Assembly: GCA_037102815.1 (NCBI GenBank)
Contig: BTPP01000003.1
Span: 4,774,001-4,838,000 of the forward strand
Source: Neurospora intermedia
Lineage: Eukaryota > Ascomycota > Sordariomycetes > Sordariales > Sordariaceae
Direction: 5' to 3'
DNA: 64,000 nt
Below, in pieces: positions 34,801-44,232 of the stretch; positions within the stretch are counted from its first letter, which is position 1; each line of letters opens with the position of its first letter. The notes beneath the pieces are model-generated. The model was not told the origin of the DNA. It did no database searches and saw only the letters and a program-made list of their open reading frames with translations. The position numbers and the translations under genes were made by a program.

Positions 34801-37295
34801 TGCGATGGAAGTAGGCTGCGCAAATCGTGAAGGGCAATGATATTCTTAGGCCTGGCTGGGAGCCTTCTTCGACTGATCCCCGTTCCGGTTCCGGTACCAG
34901 CACCGGTGCCTCCTCCGCTGGAGCGTAACGAGTCGTTGGTACTCCATGTCTTTTTGAGACTACGCCCACCAGGTTGATGCCATAGACTGATCTTGTGCAT
35001 GGTTGACGGTTCCGAATCGCTGGAGGAGCTGGATTCTGAATCTTCCGACCCATCACTCATATCGTCAGAACCCGAGTCATCATCGTTGTATCTACGTCTC
35101 GGAGGCGGCGAATCCTGGGTAAGACGACCGAAACCCGCAAAATTTGGTTCTCCTTTCTGTCGATCACGATAGGCATCCGAATTGGAGATGGAGAATAGTG
35201 CGAGGGCTTGTTGTTCTTTTGAGGGGAAGAAGCACACAAGTCTGCCGTCGTTGGAAAATCTCGCTCCGCACTTTCTGGGCGTCGGCACTGCAATGGGGCG
35301 TTGTGTTGGAGCAAGGGTGGCTGTCGGATCAAGTTCAGTGCTCGCCGTAAGGTCTTGTGACATTGAGACGGATCCTCGAGCCTGGACATCGCTGTCTTCC
35401 TCGTCACTAGAGCTTTCGTCTGCTAGCGCTTCGATTTCCTCGTCGTTGAGATCCCTGACGTTCTTAAAGAGGGTGGTACTATTTTCGAGGTCGACATCGC
35501 CGAGCAAGTATGAGAAGGCCACCTCGAGGCAATTTTGTTTCCTTTCGAGGAACTGGTTGGCAAGTATCTGTAGCTCGCGCTCGATCTTCTCGTGAGTTTC
35601 TTCGGGCATGAAGGATGTCTTTTCTACATAAAACTTGGGGGCCTTGCTGGTGGGATAGCTGGTTGGAATATCGACTTTAACCTTGATGAAGATTCCCTCG
35701 TCGTTGAAGCCCCATGGCCCCTTCAATGAGGCATTGAGAATCAATGCATCCATATCGATGTTTTCCCATTTTACGTTGGGAAGACGATTGCTGACGTGGA
35801 TAAACTCGTCTTGAATGGACTCTGGTTCAGCCCAGTCATCGTCATAGGCACCATGGCTGAAAAGGCCAGAGTCTTTGATGCTACCTCGTCCAGGGCCATC
35901 GGACTCGGATTTCCGCTTGGTCATGGAGATACCCTTCATCCACCCGATTTGCAGTTGACTCTTGTCCATACTTTTGCCGCCATTCACTTTGGCCTTCATT
36001 GGAGAACCTCGCCACGTGGGCCCAACCCGACGAAGATGGGAATTTAGGCCATAGCTGAGAGCACTTTTGCGATACTGACCCGAGCTTCCTGGACGCGGGT
36101 CGCTCATGGTAGCAGTCCTGCGATCGCGGTGGACAGTATCGTCGACTGCGCGGAAAGTCTTGTAAGCTGCGCCTTTGCGGGTGAGGGCCAGGTTCTTCAC
36201 CACGGTCTTCCCTTTCACATAGCCAACGGACTCAAGAATGTCGGGCTCAACCTTTTGCAACCGCAACTCATTATCTTCGCCCCAGGAGACCAACTGAAAC
36301 TCGCGCTCATCAACACCCTCGTTAGTTATTGATCCTCGGGTTCTCCACAGAAATTCTTTCACTTTGTGGTTTCCGTGTCCTGAGAACATGGCAACGGGTT
36401 CTGATGCACTCGGAGCCTCTGGGGCGGTTTGCCGATCGTACAGGTAAAGGTTGCCCGGTTCATTCTGTGGCATGGCAAGCAAGCCGTTGCCAAAAGGGGT
36501 ATGTCTAGCTCGCCATACTGGAAAGTCGGTGCGAATGACCCGCTCTGGTTCGTTGGTCTTTTCGTAGTTCCAAAACTTGATGGTTTTGTCCAAGGAGCAG
36601 GTGACCAAGCAGGGGGCGTCAGTCCGATTCCAGTCGATACCGTAGATTTTGGACGTGTGAGCACAAATGGTCTTGAGGGGTTCGACAGTCTTTCGGTCGT
36701 CCCAGATATGAAGCCATCGATCGTGGGCCGAAGCAATGACATGAGGGTCTTGACGACTGTATTTGACCTGCGTTGCACCGGCAAACCAGTCACAGAATGA
36801 CAGAGCAGGCTGTCTCGGTCTTCTTAGATCCCAGTGATGGACATAACCGTCAACGGAGCAACTGGCTAGAAGATCTGGGTGGTGAGCGGAAAAGTTAATG
36901 TCGGTGATGGCTCGACTATGGGCTTGCAACGAGTGCTCGATGGCTCCAGAGGGCGAGTCGTCTCTCATGTTGAGGTTCCATACTAGACAGCGATGGTTTG
37001 CTGTCGAAGCCACCCAGTAGTCACGAGCTGCAAAGGGAGACCATTGGACATCGACCACCAGCCACGGGAGGCCATGGCTGCTCAGTCTTCGTGGGGGATT
37101 CCATGGCGAGTCCAGGTCTATGATGGCGAGGCCCTCAGGGGAGGCAAGAGCAACATCACGGCCCGAAGGTGAGATGGTGGCGGAGCCCACCAGGCCATCG
37201 ACATGGATGGTTAGGTCGGCATCGAAGCTCTCACTGTCGAAGGCTGACTTGATTGTTTTCGCCTTCTTTGGCGGAGAGTCAAATACGGAGGGCAT
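31854..37295 (-). CDS. mtc5: SEACAT/GATOR2 subunit WDR59 (yeast Mtc5/Sea3)
   Basis: A scaffold subunit of the vacuole-membrane SEA complex (GATOR2), which controls TORC1 in response to amino acids. One uninterrupted exon of 1,813 codons. Domains in order: an N-terminal WD40 propeller (about 55-370; DPHVIASAHDRWLHIWDDRK, CLVTCSLDKTIKFWNYEKT); an RWD domain (about 483-590; DEFIHVSNRLPNVKWENIDM, VKVDIPTSYPTSKAPKFYVE); long Ser/Pro-rich low-complexity segments; and a C-terminal RING-like zinc module (about 1312-1380) with CVYCLEPIAALYPPCLNCGC, HEACLAEW and a Cys cluster CPAGDDCCC. WD40-RWD-RING is diagnostic for WDR59/Mtc5. The RING is followed by about 430 residues of Ser/Gly/Thr-rich tail not expected in yeast or animal orthologs. 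It shares a 1.2-kb divergent promoter with ubc13. Confidence 0.93.
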   Translation of the reverse strand: MPSVFDSPPKKAKTIKSAFDSESFDADLTIHVDGLVGSATISPSGRDVALASPEGLAIIDLDSPWNPPRRLSSHGLPWLVVDVQWSPFAARDYWVASTANHRCLVWNLNMRDDSPSGAIEHSLQAHSRAITDINFSAHHPDLLASCSVDGYVHHWDLRRPRQPALSFCDWFAGATQVKYSRQDPHVIASAHDRWLHIWDDRKTVEPLKTICAHTSKIYGIDWNRTDAPCLVTCSLDKTIKFWNYEKTNEPERVIRTDFPVWRARHTPFGNGLLAMPQNEPGNLYLYDRQTAPEAPSASEPVAMFSGHGNHKVKEFLWRTRGSITNEGVDEREFQLVSWGEDNELRLQKVEPDILESVGYVKGKTVVKNLALTRKGAAYKTFRAVDDTVHRDRRTATMSDPRPGSSGQYRKSALSYGLNSHLRRVGPTWRGSPMKAKVNGGKSMDKSQLQIGWMKGISMTKRKSESDGPGRGSIKDSGLFSHGAYDDDWAEPESIQDEFIHVSNRLPNVKWENIDMDALILNASLKGPWGFNDEGIFIKVKVDIPTSYPTSKAPKFYVEKTSFMPEETHEKIERELQILANQFLERKQNCLEVAFSYLLGDVDLENSTTLFKNVRDLNDEEIEALADESSSDEEDSDVQARGSVSMSQDLTASTELDPTATLAPTQRPIAVPTPRKCGARFSNDGRLVCFFPSKEQQALALFSISNSDAYRDRQKGEPNFAGFGRLTQDSPPPRRRYNDDDSGSDDMSDGSEDSESSSSSDSEPSTMHKISLWHQPGGRSLKKTWSTNDSLRSSGGGTGAGTGTGTGISRRRLPARPKNIIALHDLRSLLPSQKQFAQEYAIFGDGAEVCMHNAMVAEKYGYHDLVHIWHYAAMLLRNDIPLEIHEQQNRKESVLVIARDASARVRDDEYAQHFGWDSNLSGRVKWGYHPLAQSLIADLFNYFEKVADIQMLAMLACIFGDSSAEDGVAYAGSHLPQPETPLPMKAPSFSLEYFPTDPALWHINYKSQASSAITTPRTVHTPAIYSESPGMEDVVALLEPTPNSFSAGETPPKMSRDHLREGDQTQSLSTSPSNRLFTRSNTAVSAAFSLPKTLAGMVSGSPPDPPPRKRPSPAEAIFNNLAPSVTWGTSTVFGGTAPETPGTARTSLSDDEGRNHDMTVLVPVAVSVVPENQGLFDDDGWLNTPLLDPSRNHVYSYYRYAYAEMLQMWGQPLSRLEIMKFNVLKGDKTSSSGCYSDVTHSIDGYYDHETAENTAANSASQNPAFGGRKEQLQALIASGRGLDVTGICRIHEEQLDPVEYTRPTKGKYGGAVGTCHRCVKAGNKKEQKQLRCVYCLEPIAALYPPCLNCGCAFHEACLAEWHEMGEEECPAGDDCCCVEDASTAHVERWSALQAAVAAMNKMRSAASGSLHQQVDRDKERSSGNQSGISRRSSIKTVLTGVASVATGGTGSRPRRRSVPTDLAKFMRGGRSDPNAYRPNDDNDDDYDEDDDDLPTIAITSSNGGSSDRSRSAHPTNRRAVSTASPSGITTNTIPHQFGRRRGGSSASHLAATGGYSSGYGHRSSNLSHFYIAADDNSGDSADSNNEGTATTTQFTTSNSNRASQTLLSGNDIDREEWESVASSRGIPSLSNDPLHPSRPSHHSRSGSRSGNSSRSTSGGSDTGGGKDTTTTTTSSSSTTTMTPRVVGDSGGSENSNKRPPPHHERTPSGRGFTALKPPPYGDEPISAARLSLGNRLKKHIAGSSASGSGSKGGESGSGGNGNAGSDTSCGGETTGVAGGSGGSSSSLLGGGGAQRPSLLRKKSTGVAVWRGGNN

Positions 37296-38519
37296 ATTGC
37301 GGGATCAGGATTGGACGAGACGGTGCAGCATGGTGTGTACCCTCCCTCATCCCATTCTTAGTGCTGGAGTTTGACTGAAGTGGTAAACCAAGGATGAGTT
37401 GAGTTGAGTTGAGTTGATTTGAGTTGACGGGACTTGATGAGACTTTATGTTGAACTAGACCAGCTCCCCCAAGGACGAATAACCTGGCATTCGTAGGGCG
37501 TCTCAGGAATAGTGAAGTCGAATGCAAACCGGAGAGATCACAGGTCGTCGTCGTCGATCAATGCAAAACATATCGAGAGGCGTCGATGGCAGCGGGAGAA
37601 AGTTTGAAGGCCGGCAGGTTGAAAACAAGTGGACGTGCAATGGAGAAACCGTTTGTCCAAGATGTAGAATCTCTTTCTCTCTCACACACTCTCTCTTCTC
37701 TTCAATTGGAAGGTCAACCTGACAACGGCGACAACCTCGACAAGGCGCCGATGAACAGTTGGACACAGGAACGGCACTCAGTGGTGCAGTGGCAGGCAGT
37801 GACTTTGGCCAGTACACTAGACGTAGGAGGTACCTTCTCGATCATGTGGTCTGTGCGCTTATCGCGAGATCCCGATTAGAGGAACGAATGATGGATTCCA
37901 TCACATGGATACCTCTAGGGTAGGTACATACGTAGGTCACCTCCGGCTGTCGCTGTCAGGGCCGTGACCGCTGTCACAGGGCATTCAGTGGTTTGGTCAG
38001 AGAGGCACGCCGCGGGTTCATTAAAGGACGCCCGCCGTCAGCGCATCCCACACACCCACCTCTTCCACTTTGCCTTCCATCCCGCGTTCCGTCGTCGAGA
38101 ACTTCAGTTCCTTGGTTGCTTGTGAATTGCCCGTGTCGCATGAGATTCTGCCGATTTCGACTTGTCTCCAACAAGTTCACAAGATATCGACTGCCTTGCG
38201 ACGATTTTGGTCTAGCCATACCTACCTACCTCTACGTACTACCGCCTTTACCACACGTTCCCTTATTTACAGGCCCTTTCGCACCGTGATAGCGCAGTAC
38301 ACTGATCGTTACTGTTTGCCTCGATTTGTCAACCGGAGCCTCCGAAACGCCTCTTTAACTGCCCTCTTACATCCGCCATACAATCGGCGATAACCCCTCC
38401 ACTTGCCCTCCTGTCTCTCCCAGCCTCAGCGACAAAACATTTTCCTCACCACAATTTCTCCCGCTTGCTTGTCCAGCTTCCTTTCGCAGTAAACACCAAC
38501 AGCAATTAATATAATCACC
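37296..38519. promoter_or_regulatory. Divergent promoter between WDR59 and ubc13
   Basis: A 1.22-kb region between divergent start codons. It holds a (GAGTT)n tract at about 37395-37419 and an AGGTACCT palindrome at 37828-37835. The 200 bases before 38520 are pyrimidine- and A-rich like a fungal leader. No coding frame is supported. Confidence 0.6.
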
Positions 38520-39244
38520 ATGGCGCTTCCGAAGCGGATTGTCAAAGAGACCGAAAGGTTGATGGCGGAGCCGTACGTACACACCATCCTCATCCCGAGA
38601 AGCACACAGTCTAGACCAAAGTCCTAACTTTTCCTTCCTTCTTGATCGCAGTGTCCCCGGTATTAGTGCTGTTCCCCATGAGGACAACCTTCGCTATTTC
38701 GACGTCGAGATCCACGGCCCTTCGCAATCGCCATATGAGGGTTGGTCTTCCTTAACCCCCACGGCTCCCGACACATTCATCTCTACCTTCAATGCGCCAT
38801 GAGAACACACAACATGATTGCTAACAGGAGAACCAAACATCAACACAGGTGGTGTCTTCAAGCTCGAACTCTTCCTCCCCGATGACTACCCCATGACCCC
38901 TCCCAAGATCCGCTTCCTTACCAAGATCTACCACCCCAACGTCGACAAGCTGGGTCGCATCTGCCTCGACGTCCTCAAAAGTGAGTAGTCCCGAGAAAGA
39001 AAAGCCGAGATTGTTGAATACACCAGTTCTGGAAAAGCTAACACACGATACCAACCCGACAGACAACTGGTCCCCCGCCCTCCAAATCCGCACCATCCTC
39101 CTCTCCATCCAAGCCCTCCTAGGCGCCCCCAACCCCGACGACCCGCTCGCCCCCGACGTGGCCAAGACCTGGAAGGAGAACCCCAGCGTTGCCGTCGCCA
39201 CCGCCCGGGAATGGACACAGCAGTACGCCTTGCCATCCCAGTAG
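38520..39244 (+). CDS. ubc13: Ubiquitin-conjugating enzyme UBC13 (UBE2N)
   Basis: The E2 which, with an Mms2-type partner, builds Lys63-linked ubiquitin chains, mainly for post-replication DNA repair (PCNA modification). Four exons: 38520-38572, 38652-38740, 38849-38980 and 39063-39244, giving 151 aa, the full family length. Introns are 79, 108 and 82 nt, with donors GTACGT, GTTGGT and GTGAGT. Read in order: [38 protein letters not shown], the HPN motif and active-site Cys in [17 protein letters not shown], then [19 protein letters not shown] and [15 protein letters not shown], ending in TQQYALPSQ. The residue after DVLK is Asn by this splice, where Asp or Thr is usual; it lies on the exon 3/4 junction. 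All UBC13 landmarks are present. The gene is divergent from WDR59 and convergent with cln-1. Confidence 0.95.
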
Positions 39245-40646
39245 GGTCGGAGGCTGGCACCAGGACTCAACGAAATCCCGGGACAGGGCCTCATGGCTAA
39301 CGCGCCGACATATGACCCAAATGGAGGAAACTTTGACCCATATCGGTTCGGGCCTTAGGACGGCAATTGACAGGAGCAGCTGGTTGTTGTGGTCTTGAGG
39401 CAGAGATGGATCACCAAGGCCAACAAGTAGCTGTGGCAAAAAGAACAGAGAGAAGGTCATAAAGGAAAGCAGTGGAAGAAGTTGGTCTAGGTGTTTGTGT
39501 GAAGCACGGCGCTGGGTGGTGTATCATACACCCACGATGCATACGGAACGCACAAAGAGAGAGAGAGCCTGTGAGAGGGGGGAATGAGGAAGAAGGGAAG
39601 GCTACATGAGAGAAAGAGAGACAACGAATACTGGATCGATGAACGAGGAAGGGGCACGTATGATGATGGGTTGAGTGGAGGATGCCATGGTGGATGCAAC
39701 AGCCACGCGCGGCGGCAAGGCAGCGAGACACTGGAAGGAGGAGTTTTACAAACATAGAGAACATCCTTTGGAAGCGTTGTGTTTTCAGGTGTTGTTTTTT
39801 TTTTTTCCTCCGCAGCGATAGAGTACCGGGTAGGACTTTTCAAATACTACATTACATATCTTGCAAACATGACTGCTGTTCGGCTTTGCGTCTGTGATTG
39901 GGTTGGGTGACCTTTCGGATCAGATGCAGCGGTAGGTAAGCTTCACTAGGTATACTCACGAAACCACTGACCAAGTGAAGCGCGATGTGGTTTCTGATTA
40001 AAGACACCGGCCGTCTTCACAATTTGTAAATACGAATCCAGACCTGTCGTAAACGGAATACCGAGGACACAGAAAAAGGTCAAAATCCAATCACAGATAA
40101 CACTGATATGATACCTGCAGTCCTCCAGCATAGACAACTACATTATAACTAGTTCATACGCTCCCGAGGATTCCAGCCGGGACGCCAAGTCCAGAGCTTT
40201 ACTATAGAACAGACCAAGTAGTCAACCATGGAATGGAATGGAATGGAATGGATGATCCCAAGGGAGTCACTAGAGGGAGGGAGCTGAGGTTCACAGAGGA
40301 AGTGGGAGCTGTATGAGCCAACACGCAGGAATTTACTTAGGGACAGGACTGAAGAATTCCATTCATGAACTGGATGGAACCCGTCCCGTGTGTGTGTGTT
40401 CCTTCCCTTTCGTCGATGATATGGGTAGGTGGGAGAAAGGGAGGGAGGGAGGGCCGACTCGGAAGAGGATTAACTACCTAAACAGACGGACCGACTTGGA
40501 ACGGCAGAGAAGAGAGAGTTTCGGTTGTGGACGGGAGTAACTAAAGTATATCGAACGAGGAGAGCACTAACTGAGTAGTACCACGGACAGTTTTTCAGTC
40601 TTGCGGAGGACAGTTAGTTGCTAGTGATAGAATGTTCCGTCAAGTT

Positions 40647-40670
40647 TACCTACCTACCTACCTACCTACC
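40647..40670. repeat. (TACC)6 microsatellite
   Basis: Six tandem TACC units in the ubc13/cln-1 spacer, close to the CTAGGTACCTAG palindrome at 40689-40700; TACC/GGTA words recur in intergenic DNA across this window. Confidence 0.85.
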
Positions 40671-41168
40671 ACTCCGTGTCGTCGATTACTAGGTACCTAG
40701 AGATATGAAGAGAGGTTAGGTACGTACGTAACTGCTATCTGAAATCAAATCAATTACAAAACCTGATGTTTAGTCGACCGACTTGGCTATCATTTCTATG
40801 TAGAATCGAGGTGTTTAGGCACCTTGCAGCTTTAACCGCACGTCATCATCATAGAATCAACAGCAACGACAAACGCAACAAACGCAACGCATCATGACGG
40901 ATCATCGTGGTCGGTCGTCCAAACGATGAAAAAAAAAAAGTTAACACACTAGTTACTTATTAACAGACTATAAAAGAGAAGAAAAAAGTGTACATGGTCC
41001 TGCTCCAACACTTCTCGTTAAGACGGGCAGCTAGTTTATTTACCCAAGTAGCTTCGTCTACTATCTATCTATCCTTCGAGAGAAGAATATTATACGAAAC
41101 GTGACGCAACACCACCAACTTGAATCGAACGGAGAAAGCGACAAGAGCAGAAAGAAGTACGCGGTATG

Positions 41169-41191
41169 AGCACGAGCACGAGCACGAGCAC
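41169..41191. repeat. (GAGCAC)n hexamer repeat
   Basis: About four tandem GAGCAC units in noncoding DNA between ubc13 and cln-1. No function is inferred. Confidence 0.8.
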
Positions 41192-41266
41192 ACGCAGGAA
41201 TCAATAGGGGAACGGAACGGAGAATTAAAAGCAGCAGTAAGTAGAATAGAATATTTATATCAAATC

Positions 41267-41291
41267 AAAAAAAAAAAAAAAAAAAAAAAAA
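41267..41291. repeat. A25 homopolymer
   Basis: Twenty-five A on the plus strand in the ubc13/cln-1 spacer. There is no adjacent retroposed coding sequence that would mark it as a retroelement tail, so it is listed as a simple repeat. Confidence 0.85.
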
Positions 41292-42911
41292 GTTAACGTA
41301 TGCCCAGGGGTATCTCTCTATTTGCCGGAGTTTGTTGAGTGTTGTTTTGTCCTGTTTTTCTCTCCATGGTTATGTATCCTCCTATCCCTCTCGCAGACAC
41401 GAACTAAACTTCTCTCTCTCTGTGCGTCTTGCTCTTGACTGAACAGAAATGAATGGACGGGATCTTGTCACTGAGAATGGGTAGCTAGTTCGTGACGACG
41501 ATGACGACGACGATGACAATGGCGACGACTGTGGAAGCGGGAGGAGGGCCGTGGTGGAAATTGGATTTATCTTTCTTTTCTCTCTCTCGATTGTTGCAGT
41601 AAAACGGCATTTAGTTATTTGATGATGTGTCCGTTCTTCTTTACCAATCAATCCAGTATGCCAGTATGCCAGTTGCATGCATGCCTGATATCAATTTGTC
41701 CAGTCCCTGTCCGCCGCAGTCCGTCCAATGTTCCATCCAATCCTTTCCCTTCCAACGCAATAAATATCGAATCCAGCATGGCATCGCACATCCTTTCTTC
41801 CCTTGAAAATAAAACGCAAAACTCGGAGTTCGTTGGGTCCTCCCTCTTTCTCCTCCTATCCTTCATCCTACACGGTGAATGCTAAAAATTTTTTGGTGGT
41901 TATTCCCTTTTCAACTCTTCATTCCCCCGCCGATCCGATCCGACGCCTTCCCCTTCCCTGTCTCCATCAGCTAATAACCGATCTTCTTTCTCTTCTCCTT
42001 CCATTTCCATCCCCTCTTGTCAATCCGGTGGTCCAGATCGCGGTGACTTGTAACACCTTCAAAGCGCCGTTGCGTCTGCCCATTTGGTTTGATCCATCCA
42101 TCCATTCGATCCAAATGTCTGTCTATCGGTCGGTCTGATTGACTTGTCCAGGTTTTCCGCCTTGAGAGCCCGCAGTGGTGGGTGCCAGCCTTGCCATTGT
42201 GGGAATTTCCAATAAGATAAGAGAACAAAGGGACCTCTCGACTTGTTCTTGCTTGCCTATGTTTAGATTGCGGTTGTCGTAGAGTGCTGTAGTCGATCCT
42301 CTCGTTCTCTCTTTTTTTGCTGATTTTGGTGGGTGGAAGGGGAAGAGAAAAAGCCGGTGAGCTGAAGAAGGATCCGTTTCGTCTAGTCCGCGATGGAACG
42401 ATGACGATGACGAAAACGAACGGTTCTCAACCGGCGGTCAAAAGAACGAGATCAATATGCGGGGAAAGTAAAGATCGTTTGGAAACATTTTGCAAAGGAC
42501 TACCTGCCCCAACGGCGGTAGTTCAATATTGTTTGTAGAAAAATAATAGAAACAAAAAAAGAATAAAAATGTCAAACGCTAATATGCCATGCCGCTGAAT
42601 TGTGTGTCCACTTCGCGCGAAACAAAAAATGTGTGCGATGTGTGACGTGATGATGCCGATTGAATGTGTGTAATGTGTGCAATCTTTTGTCTTCCAGATA
42701 ATTTAAATGTTGTAATCAAAATGTCTTCTGTCAAAACTATGGTATCTGGATGTGTGACCATGAAACCCCATCCTAGTAGCAGGCCGGATGATGAGAAAAA
42801 TAGAGAAACCTGAACCTTGTTCGCTGCCAACCAACCTTACACACAGCACTATACACAGGACTTACTCACTCATTGGAGCAAGACCCTTAGGAACTGAACT
42901 GAAACATCAAC

Positions 42912-44232
42912 TCAGTAAGCGACTTGAGACGACGGCGCGGTCTCAAAGTACGAGGGCGCCTTTGTTGATGATGATGTTGATGATGCTGAAGTCTGATGTT
43001 GTGCTGCTGGTGGGTATGATTGGCTGTGCGAGTTGGGCTGCGGTGTCGGGGTCACCGGACAACGCGGAGCAGGATATTCCTTCATCATCGTGCCGTTCTG
43101 TGCGAAGCTGGCAGCGTCGGGGGTGATCGGAGGGGTCATGTATCCATCAGCAGCACCGGGAACGGCTCCCAGGCCCTTGTGGGGAGTGCTGTAGACATTG
43201 GACGCCTTGCTGGAGTTGGGGGTCAGCTCGCCAGGAGAGGAAGGCGGGGCGCCGCCACGACGGTTGATGGCGGCCTGCTGAGCGAGGAAGTCGGCGAGCT
43301 TGCCAGACACTTTGGAGAGGTATGCGCTGGAATACTTCCTAGAAAGCGTGACGGAGGGCTGGTGAAGGTGCTGCGAAAGAGCCAAGAGCGTGGCGTTCTC
43401 GACCTGATCCCATTCGCCATCATTAACCTCGGGCTTGCCCAAGATAGCCCTCGCCAAGACCAAAGAAACCCGTGCCATGATGGATGGTTTGGTGGAAACG
43501 AAATCCCTGTGGTACAAGGCAATCTCGCAAATGTATGCCGCCATGTGTTCGACATCCCTGCTGTCCCTTTCCTCGGCCACGATCAACTGGGTGAAAAAGT
43601 CGACGGTCGGGTGTCCAATGTTCCAGTCAAGAGTGTTGAGAACGTGCATTTCCATCTGCGTAAACATGCCGGCGTCGTAAAGCCCACAGCACATGTTGTT
43701 GAGCTCGTTGATCTGGGGAACTCTGTCCTTCTTATCTCCATACTTGGCGGCAATCAGTAGGGCGGCGCAACCGACGAGCTGGTAATGCTGCTTGTAAACG
43801 ACACGCTTGGAGCAGTACCGATCAAGAAGGTTGACGGTGAGGAAGAGGGTTTCGGGGAGGAGCGAGAAGGCAGCGTGAGCCTCGATAAGGAAGTCGATAA
43901 GGTACGGGCGCATGAACCATTGAATCTCGCGTTGCATATCGATGAGGTTAGCATCGGGTAATGTCTCATCCTATGAAATTCAAAGTCCATGTCAGTACGA
44001 TTTGAACCACCCAATCAGAAACGCACATGCACAATCTTACCTCCATGTGACGGATATGCTGCATGATATCCTCAAGGTACTCATCGCAAGCAAGTCGTGA
44101 AAGGTTGTTGGCGATCATTTCCTGCTTGTTCCGAGCGATGAGCTTGGCAGCATCCCGAACATTGACCCTTGGCGCGGGCTGGTCATCGGACTCGACGAAG
44201 AAGGTCTCGTCGTTGTGACGTGAGGTAACCAT
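42912..44232 (-). CDS. cln-1: G1/S cyclin CLN-1
   Basis: A cyclin that activates the CDC28/CDK1 kinase at START. Exons 44232-44041 and 43970-42912 give 416 aa. The 70-nt intron (donor GTAAGA, branch TACTGAC, acceptor TAG) is phase 0 and joins QHIRHME to DETLPDANLID. The cyclin box begins at MQREIQWFMRPYLIDFLIEA and continues with LPETLFLTVNLLDRYCSKR, the 'LVGCAALLIAAKYGDKK' helix and TQMEMHVLNTLDWNIGHPT, the pattern of the single Cln-type cyclin of filamentous ascomycetes. A second cyclin fold follows (SIMARVSLVLARAIL). The C-terminal ~150 residues are Ser/Pro/Thr-rich with SSPGELTP, STPHKG and TPPITPD, candidate CDK phosphodegrons that fit PEST/SCF turnover of G1 cyclins. Its upstream flank is the 17.7-kb gene-free block. 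Confidence 0.94.

Larger units (their letters stand above)
39245..42911. other. 3.7-kb intergenic between convergent ubc13 and cln-1
   Basis: Very long for a tail-to-tail spacer. It contains many simple repeats: (GGAAT)n at about 40230-40250, (TACC)6 at 40647-40670, a perfect CTAGGTACCTAG at 40689-40700, (GAGCAC)4 at about 41169-41191 and A25 at 41267-41291. The frames at 40313-40540, 41382-41678 and 41803-42138 are low-complexity and unsupported. An unusually long cln-1 3' UTR, or an unrecognised noncoding RNA, would explain the length. Confidence 0.55.

Noticed and set aside
39946-40137. A 63-codon hydrophobic frame downstream of ubc13
   Set aside because: No recognisable family and no sign of a gene structure around it; probably part of the 3' region.
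41267-41291. A25 run considered as the tail of a retroposed element
   Set aside because: No target duplication or retroposed body was found next to it.
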